A stretch of 64,000 nucleotides of DNA from Flavobacterium album (GCF_003096035.1 NZ_CP029186.1:1129001-1193000), one strand, 5' to 3'. Counted from the first letter of the stretch, positions 50,178 to 60,400 are shown. Notes: generated from the sequence alone by a model not told the origin. Program-made: numbers and translations.

Positions 50178-50354
50178 GTTCTTTTGTCTTGAAACAAAAG
50201 AACCAAAAATTCAAGGCTCCAAATTTTTCACTTAAAATCTACGGCAAGCTCTCCCATCGCGACCCGAGCCGCTCGAACAAGTTCTTCGCTCGCGGGTCGC
50301 TCTCCTTCTCCCGACGCTGAAGCTTCCCTTGATTTTTACGCGAAAAATTTAAGG
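50178..50354. repeat. Large structured palindromic element (family I)
   Basis: Nested inverted repeats: GTTCTTTTGT/ACAAAAGAAC (50178-50203); outer arms with AAATTTTTC (about 50214-50230) and GAAAAATTT (about 50338-50354); and a central GCGACCCGAGC/GCTCGCGGGTCGC hairpin (about 50258-50301). It is non-coding. It fills the left half of the 420-base gap between metG and the OmpA-like gene; nothing was seen in 50355-50500. Confidence 0.65.
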
Positions 50355-50524
50355 CCCAGCTTCACTCGGATATGCTACTCATTATAACCAGGCTTGAGTA
50401 AATATTTGAGGCCAGGTAAAAATCTCCCTCTTCATTTTTTAATTACTCCATAAGATTCCAACCCTTTTTATAACAAAGCGCATCTCTACAAGAAACAGGA
50501 CATTTATCTTTAAAAAGAATTAAC

Positions 50525-51706
50525 ATGAAAAAATTATTCCCCTTACTATTGATGCTTATTGCGGGACTAGAGCTTCACGCGCAGGAAACCATCAAGGCAT
50601 TCACCATCTATTTTGATCATGACAACTATGCACTTTCTGATAAGGCTAAGGCAACGCTCGATAGTGTGGCGCCATACGCAAAGCAGTTTACCGGCACAGC
50701 TATTTCCAGCATCGGCTATACCGATGATTCCGGGACGCTTGAGTATAATAAAATACTGGCAGTTAACAGGGCGAATGCTGCAAAAGATTATCTTGAAGCA
50801 AAAGGTGTAACAGTCGGGATGACCGGCGGCAATATTTATCATGATAAAAAACCTTCGGCACCCGAAAGGCAGCGGAGGGCAATTATTACCGTAAAAGGGA
50901 ATAAGGCCACGCCATCTGTTGCCGGCTGCAATTTCGAGCAGCAGGAGTTCACCGGCCCGGAAGGGACTGTTGTAATCGCCAGTGTAGCAAAAGGGTCGGC
51001 CGGCGCGGTTACCGTAAGCGAATACTATAACTCCACTACCATGCTGGCAGGAAATATGAATGCTGTGGACGTGAACAATAATGTGCTGTGGACCTGCGGT
51101 ATGATGGAAATCTGCTTTAATAAGGGAGATCTTGATCCTTCCGGTAAATTTTATACGGTAAAAGTGCCCTTAAACGGAAAACGGAAGATAAACCGGGCCA
51201 TGTCCATATGGCTTACGATAAGGGGAGAAGATGGCGTCCTGCGATGGGAGAACACTTCGATCCAAATTACATCAGATACTGAAAGGAAATACTACATGTT
51301 CAATTTGCCGGTAGGTACGGAGAATTGCGTAAAGATCAACCTTGATGCCAGTTGCGTGAACGACAGCGAGTGCAGGGTAATCCATATTGTCACAAGCAGG
51401 CCGTATAATTTCCATAAGCTGACGGTTACCGATGGGAAGAACAGTCTTTCATTTTCGGCAAAAATAAACGACACTTTATATGCCTTTACAACAGATGGCG
51501 ATGGCAACATCAACCTGCGTAATATGATATTTACGGGAGTCTATTCTAAAAGCAATAAGGCAAGAACCATAAGGGCGCGATTAAGGAAGATGAAATATAC
51601 TTCCGATAAGTATGGCCTTGCACACTGCTATTACCTGGACAAGAAAGCCCGGCCGGTAGAAGAAAAAGGCTTTTGGGCATGGGTGCGCAGGCAGTTTAGG
51701 GGGTAA
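50525..51706 (+). CDS. Secreted protein with N-terminal OmpA-like domain
   Basis: A 393-aa protein with a signal peptide (MKKLFPLLLMLIAGLELHAQ). Residues about 22-125 are OmpA_C-like: IYFDHDNYALSDKAKATLDSVA, SIGYTDDSGTLEYNKILAVNRANAAKDYL and ERQRRAIITV; this fold binds peptidoglycan. The order is unusual, since the OmpA-like part is N-terminal; the remaining 270 residues are beta-rich and unrecognised, ending in a basic tail. Probably periplasmic and wall-attached. Confidence 0.82.
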   Translation: MKKLFPLLLMLIAGLELHAQETIKAFTIYFDHDNYALSDKAKATLDSVAPYAKQFTGTAISSIGYTDDSGTLEYNKILAVNRANAAKDYLEAKGVTVGMTGGNIYHDKKPSAPERQRRAIITVKGNKATPSVAGCNFEQQEFTGPEGTVVIASVAKGSAGAVTVSEYYNSTTMLAGNMNAVDVNNNVLWTCGMMEICFNKGDLDPSGKFYTVKVPLNGKRKINRAMSIWLTIRGEDGVLRWENTSIQITSDTERKYYMFNLPVGTENCVKINLDASCVNDSECRVIHIVTSRPYNFHKLTVTDGKNSLSFSAKINDTLYAFTTDGDGNINLRNMIFTGVYSKSNKARTIRARLRKMKYTSDKYGLAHCYYLDKKARPVEEKGFWAWVRRQFRG

Positions 51707-51721
51707 TAATAGTATTAATAT

Positions 51722-53026
51722 TTACATTCTCAATGGATTATCCAACTTTATAACCTTCCCGTCCTTATCTACGTACACCATACACAGGGAATTGTTGTCG
51801 ATGTAAACAAGGTAGTTTTTGGAAACGTGGAAGCCGGTGAATTTTTTGAATGGAATATTTTTGATATTTTCACCAGTAGCTATATCGTAAAATGAGAATA
51901 CACTATAAAAACGCACGACGACAACAGCATCGGTTAAAAAATATATAAAATCAAATTCGGACGAATCGGAGCATGCATCAATAATTTTCAAAGGGGCTTT
52001 TCCATCCTGAACATTAAAAATGTAAATACTATAAGAAGTAGAATAACTGTAGTCAGTATTTTGTTTTGACGCTGATCGCATAACGGCAGCCCTTTGTCCT
52101 GTTTGGTTAATATCGATCGCTAAAAAAAGAAATGTCTCTCTGACTTCGTCAGGTTCACGCAAATTTAAAGGCTTATGGTCATAAGCATCAAAGCTGAAAA
52201 TATTTTGAGCGTAAGGTTTCCCTGCATCAATTTTTAAAATACGTATGCCTGTACAGCCATAAGTTGGATTGTCGCAGGTATAGGCAACTAACGAATGATT
52301 TTGCCTGAATTGTATTTCTCGTATGTATTCATAATAGAACTCCGTTTTCTCTTTACCGGTATTCTCATCATCGATATCTATGTCAAACGTTTTACCTGTT
52401 TCCAGATTTAAAATATGTAATTTGTAGCTATAAGGGTCGCTGTCATAACAAATAATATTGTTTTCATCTATAAAACGGGTATAATCGCGTTCGTTATACT
52501 GCTGGTTGTATTCAATATCCAGTTTTTTACTATAGCAATACCCCTGTTGGTCATATATCATAACCTGACGTGTTGATTTTTCCTCAATGGTAGACAAATT
52601 TATCGTGAAATCGTTTATAATCCCTTCAAGCAAAAACCGGCTGTTTTCAAAGTCCGCCTCAAAGGAAAGCAAGTGATAGATAAAATGAAAAGTCTTTACT
52701 TCGCCAGTATGATTGGTAATCGAGTAATAATCGGCATTACGCGAAAAAAGGCCGTCATAAGGTCGGGTAATGCTCGTGATTTTATGATTAAGTGAGATGA
52801 AGTTATTCGTGTAATCCTTGCGGCCCTCAAAATTTTCGATAATGCGACGCAAAAGGGGGCCTTCGATAAATAATCCTGTTTCAATGATCTGGCTGCTGTC
52901 AGTCGGCATATCGGTTACAAGGATATAAATGCTGCAATCCATTCTGCACATTACCATTGCCAGTTTGTGTACATCGCTGCCATAATGTAATTTTAGGATA
53001 TAGTCGCTTTCAATTTCAACATTCAT
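51722..53026 (-). CDS. Unknown protein, possible beta-propeller
   Basis: A 434-aa protein without signal peptide. Repeated strand sets with aromatic ends (e.g. NIICYDSDPYSYKLHILNLETGKTFDIDID, SLVAYTCDNPTYGCTGIRILKID, AVVVVRFYSVFSFYDIATGENIKNI) suggest a WD/propeller-like fold in the cytosol. No named family is recognised. It is AT-rich and convergent with the OmpA-like gene, 15 bases away. Confidence 0.75.
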   Translation of the reverse strand: MNVEIESDYILKLHYGSDVHKLAMVMCRMDCSIYILVTDMPTDSSQIIETGLFIEGPLLRRIIENFEGRKDYTNNFISLNHKITSITRPYDGLFSRNADYYSITNHTGEVKTFHFIYHLLSFEADFENSRFLLEGIINDFTINLSTIEEKSTRQVMIYDQQGYCYSKKLDIEYNQQYNERDYTRFIDENNIICYDSDPYSYKLHILNLETGKTFDIDIDDENTGKEKTEFYYEYIREIQFRQNHSLVAYTCDNPTYGCTGIRILKIDAGKPYAQNIFSFDAYDHKPLNLREPDEVRETFLFLAIDINQTGQRAAVMRSASKQNTDYSYSTSYSIYIFNVQDGKAPLKIIDACSDSSEFDFIYFLTDAVVVVRFYSVFSFYDIATGENIKNIPFKKFTGFHVSKNYLVYIDNNSLCMVYVDKDGKVIKLDNPLRM

Positions 53027-53099
53027 AAATTGATTTTATTCAAAAATACTCAAAATATACTAGTTTTTTGGACTCAGCATACCTTAACACCTGATTCAT

Positions 53100-53107
53100 T
53101 ATATTTG
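53100..53107 (+). promoter_or_regulatory. Predicted -7 box for S66 peptidase gene
   Basis: TATATTTG, 20 bases before the ATG at 53127. Confidence 0.4.
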
Positions 53108-53126
53108 TACATATAAGCCATTCAAT

Positions 53127-54086
53127 ATGTACAGGAAAATTCTATTATTGCTGATCGCCCTCGTCAACCTCCCACTTTTCGCCCAATCCGTAAAAATCCC
53201 GCCATACCTCAAAAAAGGCGATACCATCGGTATATTGGCTACAGCCCGAAAAGTAGATATGGCACCACTGGCTGCCGGAATAAAGCTCATGGAAAGCTGG
53301 GGACTGCACGTGGTCATTGGTAAAACCATAGGATTGGATGATAACCAGCTCGCCGGCCCCGACTGGCAGCGTGCCACCGATCTTCAGCAGATGATGGATA
53401 ACCCTGCCATAAAAGCCATCTGGTGCGCCAAAGGCGGCTATGGTACCGTACGCCTAATTGAACGTCTCGACTTTACAAAATTCAAAAAGAAGCCGAAGTG
53501 GTTCATTGGCTTTAGCGATGCAACAGTACTGCATAGCCACATCAATAACTTCGATATCGCCACGCTGCACGGTATGGTTGCCATAAGCGTGGGCCGCGCC
53601 ACGCCCGAGGCTATTGAGAGTTTCCGAAAGGCGCTCTTTGGTGAAAAGCTATCTTATAACATTCCTGCCCATCCGTTCAACAAACCCGGCAAGGCGACAG
53701 GAGAGATTATTGGCGGCAACCTTTCGGTGCTCTACAGCATCATCGGTTCGCCATCGGAAGCCGATTATAAAGGCAAGATCATCTTTATAGAAGACCTCGA
53801 CGAATACCTGTACCACATAGATCGTATGATGATGAACCTGAAGCGTAACGATTATTTCAAAAATGTAAAAGGTATTATTATCGGGGGCATGACTAAGATG
53901 CGCGATAACGACATCCCGTGGGGCCATGATGCGCTGGATATTATCCAGGATATTACCAAAGAATACAACATCCCCATCTGCTTTAACTTTCCGGCAGGCC
54001 ACATCCAGGACAACCGCTCGCTGGTCATGGGTAAAACAATCACACTTGAGGTAACGGCATCCGGGACAAAAATTACCTTCAATTAA
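53127..54086 (+). CDS. LD-carboxypeptidase (peptidase S66)
   Basis: A 319-aa enzyme of the LdcA/MccF family with an N-terminal signal peptide (MYRKILLLLIALVNLPLFAQ). The nucleophile is Ser in IGFSDATVLHSHI (about 128-140), the Glu lies in FIEDLDEYLYHIDRM, and the His in GHIQDNRSLVMG. LdcA removes the terminal D-Ala from murein tetrapeptides in recycling; an exported form would act on wall peptides in the periplasm. Its stop overlaps the yraN start by one base. Confidence 0.92.
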   Translation: MYRKILLLLIALVNLPLFAQSVKIPPYLKKGDTIGILATARKVDMAPLAAGIKLMESWGLHVVIGKTIGLDDNQLAGPDWQRATDLQQMMDNPAIKAIWCAKGGYGTVRLIERLDFTKFKKKPKWFIGFSDATVLHSHINNFDIATLHGMVAISVGRATPEAIESFRKALFGEKLSYNIPAHPFNKPGKATGEIIGGNLSVLYSIIGSPSEADYKGKIIFIEDLDEYLYHIDRMMMNLKRNDYFKNVKGIIIGGMTKMRDNDIPWGHDALDIIQDITKEYNIPICFNFPAGHIQDNRSLVMGKTITLEVTASGTKITFN

Positions 54087-54445
54087 TGGCAGGGCATAAC
54101 GACCTTGGTAAGCTGGGCGAGGACCTTGCTGTTGAGTTCCTGCAAAAAGCAGGGTACACCATATTACAGAGGAACTGGGTATACCAAAAAGCAGAGATTG
54201 ATATCATTGCGTGTAAAAGTGATGTGTTGGCTATAGTTGAGGTAAAGACACGCTCTACACTCGAGTTCGGGCTGCCGCAGGAATTCGTTAAGCCTGCCAA
54301 GATAAAACTGCTTGTCAGGGCCGTGGATGCGTTCGTAGAACAGAACGACATCGATGGCGAAGTGCGCTTCGATATAATTTCAATACATAAAAATAACACT
54401 GCCTTTGAAATAGAGCATCTGGAAGACGCTTTTTTTTATTTTTAG
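54086..54445 (+). CDS. yraN: YraN family (UPF0102) nuclease-like protein
   Basis: A 119-aa protein with a restriction-endonuclease-like core: GEDLAVEFLQKAGY, then EIDIIACKSDVLAIVEVKTRS containing the D-x(n)-E-V-K metal site (about 38-58). Function in the cell is unsettled. It begins at the TAATG overlap with the S66 peptidase gene, so the two are translationally coupled. Confidence 0.93.
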   Translation: MAGHNDLGKLGEDLAVEFLQKAGYTILQRNWVYQKAEIDIIACKSDVLAIVEVKTRSTLEFGLPQEFVKPAKIKLLVRAVDAFVEQNDIDGEVRFDIISIHKNNTAFEIEHLEDAFFYF

Positions 54446-54479
54446 TTTGTTTAATATTTAACAAAATTATTTTAGTTTG

Positions 54480-54487
54480 TATATTTG
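54480..54487 (+). promoter_or_regulatory. Predicted -7 box for ACT-domain gene
   Basis: TATATTTG, 43 bases before the ATG at 54530. Confidence 0.4.
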
Positions 54488-54529
54488 CGTGCAAACAACG
54501 ACTAAACAACTAAACACAACTATCTGAAT

Positions 54530-55192
54530 ATGAAAACTATTTCTTCTGTAGTCGAACACTACATTAAAACAAAGCCATTTTTGTTGAGTGCCCTCTCCCA
54601 AGGGATCATCAACCTCACATCGCTTGCCCGCAACATGATGCCTGAACTTGAGCAGGAACTGGGTAAAGATGTAAAACAGGGCGCTGTGGTAATGTCGTTA
54701 AAAAGGCTTTCCGAAGACCTGGATTTCAGGGTTAACCACAAGATCGTTAAGGTGCTGAAAGGCATAGGCGAAATCACTGTGCGCTCTTCACTCACGGATT
54801 ATACCTTTGCCGTAAGCGATACCATCCTCAACAAGCAGGCCGAGCTTATTGCAAAGATCAATGCGAATCCCGATGTTTTCTATACCTCGTCAAGGGGAGT
54901 GAATGAAACCAATGTTGTGGTAAGCTCTTCGATGAGCCATGTAGTAGATGGTCTTTTTGCCGACGAAAAGCAGATAGAGCGTACCGATAACCTGGCTTCG
55001 ATCACGGTAAAGCTTCCAAAAGACAATATCTCTACGCCGGGCGTATACTACTACATCTTCCAAAGGCTGGCATGGGAAGGTATCATCATCAACGAGGTGA
55101 TCTCTACATCCTATGAGTTTACCATTCTGGTTAGCGAAGATGAGGTGGATATGGCCTTTAAAGTGATAAAAGATTTGAAGAGCCTGCAATAG
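54530..55192 (+). CDS. ACT-domain protein (aspartate kinase-like C-terminal part)
   Basis: A 220-aa protein with no kinase domain. The N-terminal half has a helical, HTH-like segment (about 5-65, KPFLLSALSQGIINLTSLARNMMPELEQEL and DVKQGAVVMSLKRLSEDL); the C-terminal half (about 150-220) resembles an ACT domain, ITVKLPKDNISTPGVYYYIFQRLAWEGIIINEVISTSYEFTILV, as in aspartate kinases. It may sense an amino acid and regulate genes; that is inference. Single gene with terminator. Confidence 0.78.
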   Translation: MKTISSVVEHYIKTKPFLLSALSQGIINLTSLARNMMPELEQELGKDVKQGAVVMSLKRLSEDLDFRVNHKIVKVLKGIGEITVRSSLTDYTFAVSDTILNKQAELIAKINANPDVFYTSSRGVNETNVVVSSSMSHVVDGLFADEKQIERTDNLASITVKLPKDNISTPGVYYYIFQRLAWEGIIINEVISTSYEFTILVSEDEVDMAFKVIKDLKSLQ

Positions 55193-55211
55193 GCTTTGAT
55201 ATAGTAAATAC

Positions 55212-55245
55212 AAATGCAGCGGTCTTATCGCTGCATTTTTGGTTT
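55212..55245 (+). terminator. Rho-independent terminator
   Basis: AAATGCAGCG-gtcttat-CGCTGCATTT then TTGGTTTT. Confidence 0.85.
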
Positions 55246-55318
55246 TATATCTATTTCAAAAAATCTGTTTCGTAATGCTAAGCTAATACTCTGCCCACAA
55301 ATCGGTAGATAATGTCAT

Positions 55319-55421
55319 GCAAAGTCGCAAAGGCTGTACGGATAAGAATTGGAGGCAATTCAGCTTTGCGTCTTCTGGGCACATTGTTTCAGCATGAGTC
55401 TTGGCGGCTTTGCGACTTTGC
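55319..55421. repeat. Family H element
   Basis: Perfect 14-base inverted ends GCAAAGTCGCAAAG (55319-55332) and CTTTGCGACTTTGC (55408-55421) around a 75-base non-coding core. With the terminator it accounts for most of the 318-base gap. A half copy is at 45342-45370. Confidence 0.75.
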
Positions 55422-55510
55422 GTGAAATCAAAAATGAAAGCACTGATAAGATAGAAATCTGTGTCATCCACATCCCTTTTCTCTTTATCTTTGGGTATAA
55501 CTCCGCATCA

Positions 55511-56605
55511 ATGTTCACAACCCTCATAATCCTTATCTTCCTCATTGCAGGAATAGCCGTTTTCATGAACCAGCCGCAATTTGGGAAACTGCCTTCCGGC
55601 GAAAGACAAAAACGAATCGAAAGATCGCCCAATTACAAAGACGGCCAGTTCCAAAACCTCAGCCACACGCCCAGCCTTAAAGAAGGGGTCAGTTATTTCC
55701 AGGTATTTTATGAGTTTTTCTTTAAGAAGAGGAAACGCAGTAAGCCCAAAGATCCGCTGCCTTCGCAGAAAACCGACCTGCACAGCCTCGCACCGGATGA
55801 GAACATTTTAGTTTGGTTCGGTCATTCGTCCTATTTCATGCAGGTGGACGGAAAGAAAATATTGGTCGACCCTGTATTTAGTGGCAATGCATCGCCGGTA
55901 AAGTTCACCACCAAAGCCTTTCCCGGCAGCGATGTTTATACCGTAGCAGATTTCCCGGAAATAGATATCCTCATCATCAGTCATGACCATTGGGACCACC
56001 TTGATTACGAAACCGTGCTGAAGCTAAAGCCAAAAGTAAAAAAAGTCATTACCAGCCTTGGCACTGCCGAACATCTGCAGGCATGGGGGTATGACGTGTC
56101 CCTTATTGAGGAAAAGGACTGGAACGAAACCATTGAGCTCGGCAATGGCTTTACCATCGGCACGACTCCCGCACGCCATTTTTCCGGACGCACCTTAACA
56201 CGCAACAAGGCGATGTGGATGTCGTTCGTACTACAGACACCATCGTTCAGGATATTCCTTGGCGGTGATTCTGGCTACGATTATTTCTTTAAAGAGATCG
56301 GTGAAAAGTTCGGTCCTTTCGACCTTGCTATATTAGAATGTGGCCAGTATAACGAATATTGGAAATACATCCACATGCTGCCGGAACAGGTGGTTACCGT
56401 CGCACACGACCTCAAAGCCAAAAAGCTCCTGCCGGTACATTGGGCCAAATTCTCGCTCGCATTGCACGACTGGGATGAGCCCATAAAAAGCGTCACTGCC
56501 GAAGCCGAAAAACAGGGTATGCCAATATTGACACCAATGATAGGAGAGAAGGTGAGTTTAGATAAACCGCAGGTGTTTAAGAAATGGTGGGAGGGTTTGG
56601 AGTAG
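55511..56605 (+). CDS. Metallo-beta-lactamase fold hydrolase (NAPE-PLD/UlaG-like)
   Basis: A 364-aa protein anchored by an N-terminal span (FTTLIILIFLIAGIAVFM, about 2-19). The metal site is SHDHWDHLDYE (HxHxDH), then TPARHFSGR, GGDSGYD and PVHWAKF. It resembles N-acyl-phosphatidylethanolamine phospholipase D-like MBL enzymes; the substrate here is unknown. I chose the ATG at 55511; the in-frame ATG at 55349 lies in a family H repeat. Its TAG stop is the start of a family G repeat. Confidence 0.9.
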   Translation: MFTTLIILIFLIAGIAVFMNQPQFGKLPSGERQKRIERSPNYKDGQFQNLSHTPSLKEGVSYFQVFYEFFFKKRKRSKPKDPLPSQKTDLHSLAPDENILVWFGHSSYFMQVDGKKILVDPVFSGNASPVKFTTKAFPGSDVYTVADFPEIDILIISHDHWDHLDYETVLKLKPKVKKVITSLGTAEHLQAWGYDVSLIEEKDWNETIELGNGFTIGTTPARHFSGRTLTRNKAMWMSFVLQTPSFRIFLGGDSGYDYFFKEIGEKFGPFDLAILECGQYNEYWKYIHMLPEQVVTVAHDLKAKKLLPVHWAKFSLALHDWDEPIKSVTAEAEKQGMPILTPMIGEKVSLDKPQVFKKWWEGLE

Positions 56606-56653
56606 TTTTCAGCCTGCCTGCCGGCAAAGGCAGGTTGCAGTCACAGTTTCTAT
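56603..56653. repeat. Family G repeat, copy 2
   Basis: TAGTTTTCAGCCTGCCTGCC-ggcaaa-GGCAGG then TTGCAGTCACAGTTTCTA. The first three bases are the stop codon of the MBL hydrolase gene. Confidence 0.75.
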
Positions 56654-56679
56654 ACAATGGAATGAATTCCCGGTCAGCC

Positions 56680-57464
56680 AGCTCCGGAGGAGCGGCCTAT
56701 TTATAGCTAAAAATTTAACGAAATTATCTAAAGCTCCGGAGGAGCGATATATAATTCACGCTTCCTCGAAAATAAATTCTTCCTTAAAATCAACATTGTA
56801 AAGTTTTAAGAATTCTAAATATTCTTCCCTGAATGTTTTTGTCTTATGATGCTCTTCTTGGTTTTGGATATAATTTATAACTTTTGTCAATTGTGAATGG
56901 CCACATGAAAATGCTCCAAAACCATGCTGCCATTCGAATTTCCCTGCGATCCATTTTTGAGTATTGATAAATTTAGAGGAACTTGCTTTAATATCGCGTA
57001 CCAGATCAGACAATGCTATCGTTGGTTTTAAACCGATGAGAATATAGATATGGTTAGGCATGCCATTTATGGCGATCAATTTTTGCCCATCATTGGTAAT
57101 GATGCCTGTTATATATTTATACAATTCATCTTTCCATCTGGGAGATATAAGATTCAATCTTCCTTTTACAGCAAAAACGATATGAATGTATATTTGCGAA
57201 TAAGTGTCTGCCATTTTATATATCACTCCTCCGGAGTTTTTAGAAAAGATACGTATTTAATCCTATAAATATACCGCTCCTCCGGAGCTTTGAAATACGG
57301 TTATGTATTTGCTGTAAATACATCAGGGGTTGACTATCACTGTCTGTTTAAAATAGTTAGAAATTACAACAGATATCTTGGGCATTCAGGCCAACTCCGG
57401 AGGAGTGGTATATTTATAGCCTTGGATCTATCGCAAGTACAAAAGCTCCGGAGGAGCGATATAT
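56680..57464. mobile_element. Transposase with six family B hairpin repeats
   Basis: Six copies of a GCTCC-gga-GGAGC hairpin followed by G(A/G)TATATTTATAG-like sequence: 56680-56707, 56731-56752, 57218-57240 (reverse), 57263-57292 (reverse), 57393-57420 and 57442-57464. They flank an IS200-like transposase on both sides. In copies 3 and 5 the stem is ACTCC/GGAGT: paired changes keep it. Confidence 0.75.
56756..57214 (-). CDS. IS200/IS605-like Y1 transposase, HUH motif altered
   Basis: A 152-aa TnpA of the IS200 type. The N-terminus YSQIYIHIVFAVKGR and the C-terminal GFGAFSCGHSQLTKVINYIQNQEEHHKTKTFREEY are complete, with the expected catalytic tyrosine in NYIQNQ. The HUH motif, usually PNHxHxL, reads PNHIYILIG: the second His codon CAT has become TAT. 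This may disable metal binding. I chose the ATG at 57214 (MADTYSQIYIH). No TnpB or accessory gene accompanies it. Confidence 0.88.
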   Translation of the reverse strand: MADTYSQIYIHIVFAVKGRLNLISPRWKDELYKYITGIITNDGQKLIAINGMPNHIYILIGLKPTIALSDLVRDIKASSSKFINTQKWIAGKFEWQHGFGAFSCGHSQLTKVINYIQNQEEHHKTKTFREEYLEFLKLYNVDFKEEFIFEEA

Positions 57465-57474
57465 GAATAAAACT

Positions 57475-60400
57475 CTACTCCTCAAACACCATCTCCAGTA
57501 ACTCCAATGCTTTCTTCAACGATTTCACATTCTCAAATGTAAGCAGCAAGCGCAATCCATTCTTCGTTTGCTTTTCCTTCATTTTAGATAAGGTCGGGAA
57601 CTGCTGCACGAACTTCAGCACTTTACGGAAGGATGCCGACTGGTAGTAATCGCTTTGTTGGTCGCCTACAAAATAGCCTACCATTTTGCCCTGCTTCAAT
57701 ACCAGTTTTTCGAGGCCCATTTTGGTCGCAGCCCACTTAATGCGCATACTGGTAAGCAGCGCCTGTGCCTGTTTTGGCAGCGGCCCGAAACGGTCGATAA
57801 GCTTTTGCTCGAAGGCGATGAGCCCGGCTTCGTCCTTGATGGTAGCAAGGTCGTTATACAGGTTGAGCCTTTCGGTAATGTTGTTGATGTATTCGTCAGG
57901 GAACAGCAGCTCGAAGTCGGTGTCGATCTGCAGATCTTTTACGTATTCTTTTTCGGTATCGTCATCGCCATCGTCATACAGGTCTTTGAATTCGTTTTCC
58001 TTCAGCTCCTCAATGGCTTCATTCATAATCTTCTGGTAGGTTTCAAACCCGATCTCGTTGATGAAACCGCTCTGTTCGCCGCCTAAAAGATCCCCTGCCC
58101 CGCGTATCTCCAAATCCTTCATCGCAATGTTGAACCCGCTACCCAGCTCGCTAAACTGCTCCAGCGCCTGTATGCGCTTGCGGGCATCCTCGGTCATAGC
58201 CGAATACGGTGGCGCTATGAAATAACAAAACGCTTTCTTGTTGCTCCGGCCTACGCGGCCGCGCATCTGGTGCAGGTCGGACAGCCCGAAGTTATTGGCA
58301 TTGTTGATAAATATTGTATTGGCATTGGGTACGTCAAGCCCGCTTTCAATAATGGTCGTGGCAACCAGCACATCAAAATCGCCTTCCATAAAAGCAAGCA
58401 TCAGTTCCTCGAGTTTTTTACCATCCATCTGGCCATGGCCTACGCCGACTTTCGCACCCGGCACCAGCCGCTGTATCATTCCGGCTACTTCCTTAATGTT
58501 CTCGATACGGTTATGGATAAAGAACACCTGCCCACCGCGCTGTATCTCATACGAAATGGCATCGCGGATAACCTCTTCATTAAAGCCCACCACCTGGCTC
58601 TCTATAGGATAGCGGTTGGGCGGCGGCGTGGTAATTACAGATAAGTCGCGTGCTGCCATGAGCGAGAATTGCAGTGTCCTTGGTATTGGGGTGGCTGTTA
58701 GTGTAAGGGTGTCTACATTGGCGGCAATCGTCTTCAGTTTGTCTTTTACGTTTACGCCAAATTTCTGTTCCTCGTCTACGATAAGCAGCCCCAGGTTTTT
58801 GAACTTCACGCCTTTGCCAACCAGCTGGTGCGTACCAATGAGGATGTCCAGCTTACCGTCTTCCAGTTGCTTCAGGGTATCAGCCTTTTGTTTGGCAGTA
58901 CGGAAACGGTTCAGGTACCCGATGCTCACAGGCATATCTTTCAATCGTTCGCTAAAAGTGCGGTAATGCTGGTAGGCAAGTATGGTAGTTGGTACAAGGA
59001 TGGCTACCTGCTTGCCGTTATCCACAGCTTTAAAGGCGGCACGTATCGCAACTTCGGTCTTGCCAAAGCCCACATCGCCACACACCAGGCGGTCCATAGG
59101 GCGCTCGCTTTCCATGTCGGCTTTTACATCACGTGTTGCGGTGATCTGGTCGGGTGTGTCTTCGTAAATGAAAGACGACTCCAGCTCGGCCTGCAAATAG
59201 CTGTCGGGCGCGTATTGGAATCCTTTCTCCAACCGGCGCTTGGCATAGAGCTGTATGAGGTTAAAGGCAATGTGCTTAACACGTGCCTTTGTTTTCTGCT
59301 TGAGAGCTTTCCATGCACCGGAACCTAGTTTGTATATCTTAGGTGGCGCACCATCCTTGCCGTTGTATTTCGATATTTTGTGCAGCGAGTGGATGCTCAC
59401 ATACACAATGTCATTGTCCGCATACACGAGCTTTATCGCTTCCTGTGTCCTGCCTTCCACCTGTATTTTTTGCAGTCCGCCGAATTTCCCGATACCATGG
59501 TCGATGTGCGTTACATAATCGCCAACGGAAAGTGAGTTGAGTTCTTTCAGTGTAATGGTCTGCTTTTTCGAATACCCGTTCTTGATGCTGAACTTGTGGT
59601 AGCGTTCAAATATCTGGTGGTCGGTGTAGCAGGCGATCTGGTTTTCTTCGTCTACAAAGCCTTCATAAATGGGGAAGACGATGGTTTTATACTGCTTGCG
59701 CGTACTTTCATGATTGGCTTCGTCCAGGCTTTCAAAAATGCCATCAAAGCGTTTGGCCTGCGCTTCATTCGAGCAGAACAGGTAATTCTTAAAACCGTTA
59801 TGGTGATTCTCGTGCAGGTTGTTCAGCAGCAGGTCGAACTGCTTGTTGAACGACGGCTGCGGCTGTATATGGAACTCGAACACCTGGCTTATTTTGAAAG
59901 TGGCGCGGTTGCCCAGTTCTACTATAGTAAAGTCTAATGCTTTTTTCAGGAATGCCTGCTGGTTGAGGAACAGCTCTTCCGGAGAGGCGTGCTTCAGGTC
60001 TTTGGATAATTTGTCGAAAGCTTCATTGGCCTTGCCGAAAAGAATATCCAGCTGTGCCAGTGATGCCTCGCTGTCTTTTATAAAGATGACCGTTTTTTCA
60101 CTGATATATTCCAGAAAGCTCTCCCTTTTTTCCTGGAGGAATTTATTCTCAACGTTCGGGATAACGGTAATTTTCTTTTTCTTTTCCAATGACAGCTGCG
60201 AGGCCACATCGAACGTACGAATGCTGTCTACCTCATTACCGAAGAACTCTATACGGTAAGGGTTATCATTCGAAAAAGAGAACACGTCCACAATCCCTCC
60301 GCGCACAGAGAATTCGCCCGGTTCGGAAACGAAATCCACACGGCGGAACTCATATTCGAAAAGCACCTCATTGATAAAGTCGATAGATACAAGGTCGCCT

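Noticed and set aside
55349..55510. N-terminal extension of the MBL hydrolase from an upstream ATG.
   Set aside because: The extra 54 residues are encoded by a family H repeat, and the downstream ATG starts directly with the membrane anchor.
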